From Cupriavidus pauculus (lineage in GTDB: Bacteria; Pseudomonadota; Gammaproteobacteria; Burkholderiales; Burkholderiaceae): a stretch of DNA of 64,000 bases. The position numbers and the translations under genes are program-made. The notes beneath the pieces were generated by a model that made no database searches, was not told the DNA's origin, and saw nothing but the letters and a program-made list of their open reading frames with translations. The DNA lies in assembly GCF_008801835.1 (NCBI RefSeq), contig NZ_VZOW01000025.1, positions 19,976-83,975 on the forward strand, given 5' to 3'. Of the stretch, positions 59,410 through 64,000 are shown piece after piece. Numbering within the stretch: position 1 is the stretch's first letter; every line of letters starts with the position of its first letter.

Positions 59410-61335
59410 TCACCCCCTCGCGGTACGTTGCCCCCGCAAGTTATAGGCGACGCTGGCAATGATGATGAGAAGAACGGCCACTTGCGCGGCAATGGTCTGC
59501 ACAGAGGGGTAGACGCCCAAGACATCGATGCGCGGCATTGAGAGCGGTGTCAACTGCAAGAAGCCGACTTTCTGTAGTGCGGCGACACCCTTGCCGATCA
59601 GGACGACGGCAAGCACGCCAACCAATGCGGAACTGAATGAAAAGAACTGGCGAACTGGCAAACGTGCTGTGGATCGCAGGAGAAGTGTTGCAATCACGGC
59701 AAGCACAGCAATACCGGAAATAAGTCCAGCGAGCATGTAGGCTCCGTTGCCATCGGACCACAGGGCCGCGTAGAAAAGCACCGTCTCAAATACTTCCCGG
59801 TAGACCGTGACGAACGAGAGCAGGAAGAGCATAAACGCCGATTTCCTATTCAATGCCGAAGACAGTTTCTCCTTCACGTACGATTGCCAACGTCCCGCCA
59901 GACTCTTCTGGTGCATCCACATGCCGACGCCGAGCAGGACGATCGCCGCGAAGACGGCAGCGAACCCCTCGGTCATTTCACGACTTGCGCCGCTCAAATC
60001 TACAACATAGGTTGCAACCGCCCACGTCAATGCACCGGCTCCCAGCGCGGTGATCCAACCCGCGTGAACGTAAGGAAGGACGTCGGTTCGATTGGCCTTT
60101 CTCAGGAACGCCAGCATCGCCACGACCACCAGCAGCGCTTCTAGCCCTTCACGAAGCAGGATCGTAAAGGCGCCAAGGAAGGTCGAGACAGCGTCATTGG
60201 TGCTGGCGAGCGCTTCCTGCGCTTCGTCGAGCTTTGACTGCAGTTGTGTTGCGGTGTCATGCGCGCGCTCTGTCTCGCCATTTGTCAAAGCACTGCGATA
60301 GAGTCCCATCGTCTTCTCGATTTCCAAAGAAAGTGCGTGGTTCTTGGCTACTAAAGCAGGCTCAACCGGTTCGAACCCATCGAGATAAGCGGACAAAGCC
60401 AGTTGCGAGGCAGCCCGCGCGTCTCCCTTGTCCAGCGCAGCGACACTTTCCTTCAGCTTATCTTTGGCGATTGAGAGGCTGTCGGTGGTCGATGCTGTCA
60501 GTACGTCGGGCGAGCTGCGCAGGTAGGCCAAGCCATCGCGAGCAGTCTGTGCGCCAATCGATTTAGCAAGAGCTGCCTCCGATGTCTGGCTAAGCTTGTC
60601 GAGCGTGGGAACCGCAGCACGGAGTCCGGGCTCAGTTGTCCAAATCTTGGCGCCCGCCTGGCGGTCAGCCTCTGAATACGATAGCGTCGAAGCAAAATAG
60701 GCAAGGGCCCATCGATCGCCCTCTGAGAGTTCGGCAAAGCCCGGCATCGATGTTCCCTCCACGCCGTGCGTGATGATCTGTTGCAGGGCAAAGATGCTGC
60801 GTTCCTGCGCGCGGGAGTGGTCGGCCAGCGCAATCGGGGGCGGGTTGAGTTTTGCTGAGAGCGGGCCGTCCGCGTTACCGGATACGCCGTGACAGGAAGC
60901 GCACAGGTTTTGATAGAGTTTGGCACCCTTCTGCAAGTCAGGCGCTTTGATCGGGCCCATAGGGACAGGGTAAGCAGAGAGGACTCCGCTGGCCAACTTC
61001 CGAGCCTGTTCGGCGACGCTATCTGGCGAGGCCTTCGCTGCGATGGACATACGCAATGCGCCAGCTTCCTTGACTAGTTGTTTGGAAGTCGGTCCCGGCG
61101 GCAGTTCGCCTAGCTGTCGCTCGATCGTCTGAGCAAACTCTTGCATCTCGACATATTCCGCTTCGTTGCTGACGCGGCTATCTGTGACTGACCCACCATA
61201 GTCAACGGCAAGGTAGTCCAGCAATTGCCAGACTTGCTTGGCTTTGTCTTGTGTTGTCAAGGGCTCGGCGCTCAACGTCGGAACGGAAAGCACCCAGGAG
61301 ATTAAAACGAGGGAGAAGAAGCGCAAGGCTCGCAT
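59410..61335 (-). CDS. Cytochrome c / FTR1-family metal permease (PbrT-like)
   Basis: 641 residues from ATG 61335 (a GTG at 61344 is possible). Signal peptide, then a cytochrome c domain with CASCH (about residues 145-149) and the axial Met in TSMPGFAEL, a helical periplasmic part, and the FTR1 permease with two R-E-x-x-E motifs: LLREGLEALLVVVAML and YREVFETVLFYAALWS. FTR1 proteins import Fe(III) or related ions; the cytochrome c would supply redox coupling. The C. metallidurans PbrT lead-uptake protein has this plan. A PbrR/CadR-type promoter lies upstream, which supports a Pb/Cd-linked role, but the substrate is not proven. Confidence 0.85.
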   Translation of the reverse strand: MRALRFFSLVLISWVLSVPTLSAEPLTTQDKAKQVWQLLDYLAVDYGGSVTDSRVSNEAEYVEMQEFAQTIERQLGELPPGPTSKQLVKEAGALRMSIAAKASPDSVAEQARKLASGVLSAYPVPMGPIKAPDLQKGAKLYQNLCASCHGVSGNADGPLSAKLNPPPIALADHSRAQERSIFALQQIITHGVEGTSMPGFAELSEGDRWALAYFASTLSYSEADRQAGAKIWTTEPGLRAAVPTLDKLSQTSEAALAKSIGAQTARDGLAYLRSSPDVLTASTTDSLSIAKDKLKESVAALDKGDARAASQLALSAYLDGFEPVEPALVAKNHALSLEIEKTMGLYRSALTNGETERAHDTATQLQSKLDEAQEALASTNDAVSTFLGAFTILLREGLEALLVVVAMLAFLRKANRTDVLPYVHAGWITALGAGALTWAVATYVVDLSGASREMTEGFAAVFAAIVLLGVGMWMHQKSLAGRWQSYVKEKLSSALNRKSAFMLFLLSFVTVYREVFETVLFYAALWSDGNGAYMLAGLISGIAVLAVIATLLLRSTARLPVRQFFSFSSALVGVLAVVLIGKGVAALQKVGFLQLTPLSMPRIDVLGVYPSVQTIAAQVAVLLIIIASVAYNLRGQRTARG

Positions 61336-61447
61336 GAGGAACACGCCGCGAAGGCGGCAATTTTGCGGGTAAATACGAATGATTGTAATTCATAAAGTTT
61401 GCGAGATGGGCCCAACGTCATTCGTGAAGGGCTGGGCGATTTCGCAC

Positions 61448-61478
61448 TTGACTCTATAGTTGCTGCAGGTTGTTTACT
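61448..61478 (+). promoter_or_regulatory. PbrR/CadR-type MerR-family promoter
   Basis: TTGACT (61448-61453) and TTTACT (61473-61478) are 19 bases apart. The spacer starts CTATAGTTGCTGCAG, close to the known lead/cadmium operators (CTATAG..CTA.AG type). It points to the PAP2 gene. No MerR-family gene lies beside it; the nearest ones are cueR and merR. Confidence 0.7.
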
Positions 61479-61638
61479 AATGGCCGTAATCAATAGCAGT
61501 GTCACCAAAGTGGATTTCCAGCAACTTTCGCGTATGGGCTGGCGGTGAGTGCAGTTGTGTGCGCGATACGAGGGATGCAATCGCTTGGCGCGAGCGCTCT
61601 CCGGATTGTGGTTCCAAGGGACAGAAGGTACTAATTCG

Positions 61639-62238
61639 ATGAGTTGGACGGCTATTCTCTACGACTGGGGCGGCTGGAATCGAGAGATCTTCCTGCTGGT
61701 CAATGAAGGCACTCCGGCAATGTTCCTGCCTGTGGCCACGCTGTTTAGCTACGTGCTGGGCAATTATTGGACCGCGCCTGCGGTTATGATTGGCTTTTGG
61801 GTCTGGTCAAGGACAACCCCGGAGGTAGGCCGATCGGCAGCGCTCCGGGCTCAGTTGGCTCGATTCGTAGCCGCATTTGGGATTGCGTTTGCTGTAGTTG
61901 GGTTTTCGAAGTTGGTATTCGATTTTCCGCGGCCGGCCGCCGTGTTCGGCTACCTGTGGCATTCAATCGGTCCGATCGAAGTGCACTACAGTCTGCCAAG
62001 TGGACATTCCACGTACGCGGCTCTGGTTGCCGGTGCGTTGTGGCCGATGGTCCGCGCGCGCTGGCGGCTGGCTCTAGTTGCCTACGTGGCGCTGGTCGGC
62101 TGGTCGCGTATGGCCGCAGGCATGCACTTCCCGGCGGATGTCTTGGCGGGCTGGTTGATAGCGCTCGGCAGCTTGGCTGTTTCGAGGCGATTATTGCAGG
62201 ACCTGCTTAAACTACCGAGGCTCGTCGAGCCGGACTAA
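61639..62238 (+). CDS. PAP2-family membrane phosphatase (PbrB-like)
   Basis: 199 residues from ATG 61639. The three PAP2 motifs are complete: KLVFDFPRP, YSLPSGHSTYAAL and GWSRMAAGMHFPADVLAGW, within six helices. It should dephosphorylate undecaprenyl pyrophosphate or related lipids at the membrane. In C. metallidurans a phosphatase of this type (PbrB) helps to precipitate Pb as phosphate. The PbrR/CadR-type promoter in front supports that role here. No pbrA-type ATPase gene is present. Confidence 0.85.
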   Translation: MSWTAILYDWGGWNREIFLLVNEGTPAMFLPVATLFSYVLGNYWTAPAVMIGFWVWSRTTPEVGRSAALRAQLARFVAAFGIAFAVVGFSKLVFDFPRPAAVFGYLWHSIGPIEVHYSLPSGHSTYAALVAGALWPMVRARWRLALVAYVALVGWSRMAAGMHFPADVLAGWLIALGSLAVSRRLLQDLLKLPRLVEPD

Positions 62239-62376
62239 TAGTGCAACAGGTGAAGAGTGCAACCCCGTCTATGGCCTGGCAAAGACATCGCTCCGTTCGC
62301 AATTCGCAGTTTGCGAATTGTGCCATCAAGATGTGCCCGATTTGGGCAAGCAATCGAGTTACATGAGGAGATCGCA

Positions 62377-62667
62377 ATGAAACTAAATGCACGATCAACG
62401 ATGCGGACCCTGCTGTTTGCTGTGAGTGCGCTGGTGTGTTCGGCAGCGCTGGCGCATTCCGATGACGTTGAGGGTGTCGTCGACAGGATCGATAACAAGG
62501 CGAAGAGCTTCGTCATCAAGGGTCAGACAATCTATGTCGACGCCGATACGAAGTACGACGATGGACTGACCCGCTTTGAGGACATCAAAATCGGAGACCG
62601 ACTTGAGGTCGATGTTCATGAGAAAAATGGTCGTAAAGTCGCGCATGAGATTGACAGGGAGGACTAA
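62377..62667 (+). CDS. Small exported protein, DUF5666/BOF-like
   Basis: 96 residues from ATG 62377; GAGGAG lies six bases upstream. Signal peptide (LLFAVSALVCSAALAHS) then a beta-rich OB-like part: DDVEGVVDRIDNKAKSFVIK, TIYVDADTKYDDGLTRFEDI, GDRLEVDVHEKNGRKVAHEI. Small exported OB-fold proteins (YdeI/BOF, DUF5666) occur in stress and metal loci. Function unknown. Confidence 0.75.
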   Translation: MKLNARSTMRTLLFAVSALVCSAALAHSDDVEGVVDRIDNKAKSFVIKGQTIYVDADTKYDDGLTRFEDIKIGDRLEVDVHEKNGRKVAHEIDRED

Positions 62668-62798
62668 TCGGTTACCGTCAGCCCGCAGCCTGCGATGGGT
62701 GGGGTAAGCACTGAGAAGCAGTGCCGTCGGCACAACTTTAAGCACATGGCGTCAGGGCCGAACCGAATCGGTCCGGTCGTTGAGGGCAACGGTTCCGC

Positions 62799-63157
62799 AT
62801 GAGCGTCGAGCACATCTACGTCATCGGCGGCGCCATGCTGACGCACAAGACGTCCGAAGAAGGCATTGCGCTGTTGGAGCAATTGGCCGGACAAGACCGG
62901 CATCTGCACTATCACACTATCTCGGCGGGAATCTACACATTGCCGGAGGTGGGCTCCGTGGGGCAGACCGAAGCGATGCTGGAGGAGGCGACTACGAGGC
63001 GGTGTTGGCGCTGGAGTTTCGGGCGTCGACCGAAGTCACTGTCATGGCTTGTCATGTGCATCCCACGCTCCCGGAGGCTGCAAGGAGGGCCGCCTCGCGG
63101 TCGTGGCCCGCGCGCTGCATGTGTGATAACAACTTGGGAGAGGCCCGAGCATGCTGA
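62799..63157 (+). pseudogene. Frameshifted hypothetical gene before the DsbD-N gene
   Basis: Starts MSVEHIYVIGGAMLTHKTSE and reads GQDRHLHYHTISAGIYTLPE, VGSVGQTEAMLEEA; then the frame is lost and the text continues in another frame as DYEAVLALEFRASTEVTVMA, CHVHPTLPEAARRAA. One base seems missing at GAGGAGGCGACTAC (about 62985-62995). The family is not recognised. In many proteobacteria the dsbD gene is preceded by cutA, but this is not CutA. Confidence 0.55.
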
Positions 63158-63639
63158 AAGATCGAGCGAGAGTCTTCCGCCTCGGCGGCGCCGTCGCTTT
63201 ATGTCTAGCCCTGGTGTCCGTGAATGCCAGCGCCGGCCTTTGGGACAAGGTTCTGGGGCGCTCCGATCCTTCAGAGCCTTTGCCCCCAGAGAAGGCCTTC
63301 CAGATCAAGGTCGAGGTGGTCGACGGCAAGACCGTCATCGCGACGTTGACTCCGGCACCCGAGCACTACCTGTACCGCAAGACGGTCCGTTTCGCGGCCA
63401 AGGACGCCAAGGGCGCTCGACTGGGGCTCATCGCATTGCCGAAAGGGACAACGAAGCAGGATCCTTTCTTCGGTGAGACGGAGGTGTACACAAAGCCTGT
63501 CCAGGTGACGCTTGCGCTGGAGCGCGCACCCGGTGTTCCCGCTTCACTTTCGGTAGTCGTGTTCTATCAAGGCTGCAACGGACGTCTGGGGGTGTGTTAC
63601 CCGCCAACGCAAACGGAGTTTCCAATCCGACTACCCTGA
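63151..63639 (+). CDS. DsbD N-terminal-domain protein, periplasmic
   Basis: 162 residues from ATG 63151. Signal peptide (GAVALCLALVSVNASAGLWD) followed by a DsbD-alpha immunoglobulin-like fold: FQIKVEVVDGKTVIATLTPA, EHYLYRKTVRF and VVFYQGCNGRLGVCYPPTQT. The two Cys of that last stretch are the DsbD-alpha pair, with six residues between them where E. coli DsbD has five. Free-standing DsbD-N proteins occur in metal islands and would take electrons from a DsbD-like partner to exported metal proteins. It overlaps the frameshifted gene by seven bases. Confidence 0.85.
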   Translation: MLKDRARVFRLGGAVALCLALVSVNASAGLWDKVLGRSDPSEPLPPEKAFQIKVEVVDGKTVIATLTPAPEHYLYRKTVRFAAKDAKGARLGLIALPKGTTKQDPFFGETEVYTKPVQVTLALERAPGVPASLSVVVFYQGCNGRLGVCYPPTQTEFPIRLP

Positions 63640-64000
63640 TTCACCGTACCCCGATTGGCTCGTTGCCTCTGGAATGGTCGGTCGACCAAGGCGGCGACGG
63701 TGAATTGTTCTCATCGGCCTGGTTACCGCAGTGGCAGCAGCCTTTTTCCTGCGCCATTGCGAATGGTTTGTCTGGCCCCAGCCAAACTGGTCATCTCAGG
63801 TTCGTCATGCACTCCAAAGCGAAGCAGGCGGCCAGTCTCTTCAATAGGGATGATGGCGCTTCGATGAAGTTAGATGTAAGCGCCCGGTGAACCCGTCTTG
63901 ACGGGGCTACGCAGGAAGGACGGAAGCAGTCCAGCGATGTGGCAGGAGCTCCGCGATGTCGGCGGTCTTCTGAGTCGGCAGTCGCGTAAGCACGTCTTTC
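63640..64000. other. Window end without a called gene
   Basis: About 360 bases. A plus-strand stretch near 63700 reads IVLIGLVTAVAAAFFLRHCE, like the membrane anchor of a thioredoxin/TlpA-type protein, but a TGA precedes it and the frame ends within 50 codons. It may be a decayed partner of the DsbD-N gene. Nothing else supported. Confidence 0.4.

Noticed and set aside
62799..63157. CutA divalent-cation tolerance gene, expected before dsbD
   Set aside because: The text has none of the CutA motifs; only the position is similar.
1..64000. CRISPR array
   Set aside because: No series of regularly spaced identical repeats was seen anywhere in the window.
1..64000. rRNA or complete tRNA genes
   Set aside because: No stretch with rRNA signatures or a full cloverleaf was found by reading; a covariance search was not possible.

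Overview
The window looks like accessory DNA from a high-GC betaproteobacterium of the Burkholderiaceae, most likely Cupriavidus or Ralstonia. The evidence is a Burkholderia-type porin end, an Ala/Lys-rich HU protein, and metal-resistance operons whose gene order matches what I recall for Cupriavidus metallidurans (arsRI-C2-(C)-B-C1-H-P, cusDCBAF, a PbrT-like permease). These comparisons rest on recalled family knowledge, not on a search. The DNA is a patchwork: many genes are cut at junctions, frameshifted or duplicated, and several recombinases and mobile elements sit among them.

Layout. 1-5.4 kb: end of a porin gene, a LysR remnant, a DMT permease with a His-rich tail, two small hypotheticals, and an MHS transporter / nitrilase-superfamily operon that has lost its 5' end at a junction near 5.4 kb. 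5.4-9.3 kb: a truncated membrane protein, then three minus-strand genes that look like a defence cassette (Mrr-like nuclease, HEPN-motif protein, unknown protein). 9.9-13.3 kb: a plus-strand run of unknown, partly membrane-anchored proteins ending at a terminator shared with HU. 13.4-17.6 kb: HU, a protein with five zinc-ribbon units, a CoiA-like nuclease, an integrase-fold protein without catalytic residues, and an unknown ORF cut by a transposon end. 17.6-24.4 kb: Tn3-family transposase plus TnpC and a mer operon (merR / merT-P-C-A). 24.5-30.1 kb: a broken P1B ATPase, an HMA-domain protein, DUF305 and several decayed genes.

30.2-34.1 kb: a first cusA-cusF module whose cusB is cut. 34.3-36.9 kb: a KfrA-like/tyrosine recombinase pair. 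36.9-42.5 kb: a HEPN-like protein, a GDCCVxC protein, and an arsenic operon in which the Acr3 pump gene is reduced to its last 80 codons. 42.6-49.5 kb: an intact cusDCBAF operon. 49.6-55.2 kb: a copper island with a CueR/CopA operon under a 19-bp-spacer promoter, flanked by two paralogous pairs of small exported proteins. 55.2-59.3 kb: two group II intron remnants around mgtC and small-protein genes. 59.4-64 kb: PbrT-like cytochrome c/FTR1 permease, a PbrR/CadR-type promoter without its regulator, a PAP2 phosphatase, a small exported protein, a frameshifted gene and a DsbD-N-domain protein.

How it works together: mercury is imported and reduced (MerT/P/C/A); Cu(I)/Ag(I) is pumped to the periplasm by CopA and across the outer membrane by CusCBA with CusF; arsenate is reduced and organoarsenicals are processed by ArsC/I/H, with ArsP as the only intact ars permease. 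Regulation by MerR, CueR and ArsR can be read directly from their operators. The best candidate for an undescribed system is the three-gene cassette at 6.1-9.2 kb; the zinc-ribbon/CoiA-like pair at 13.9-15.9 kb is second.
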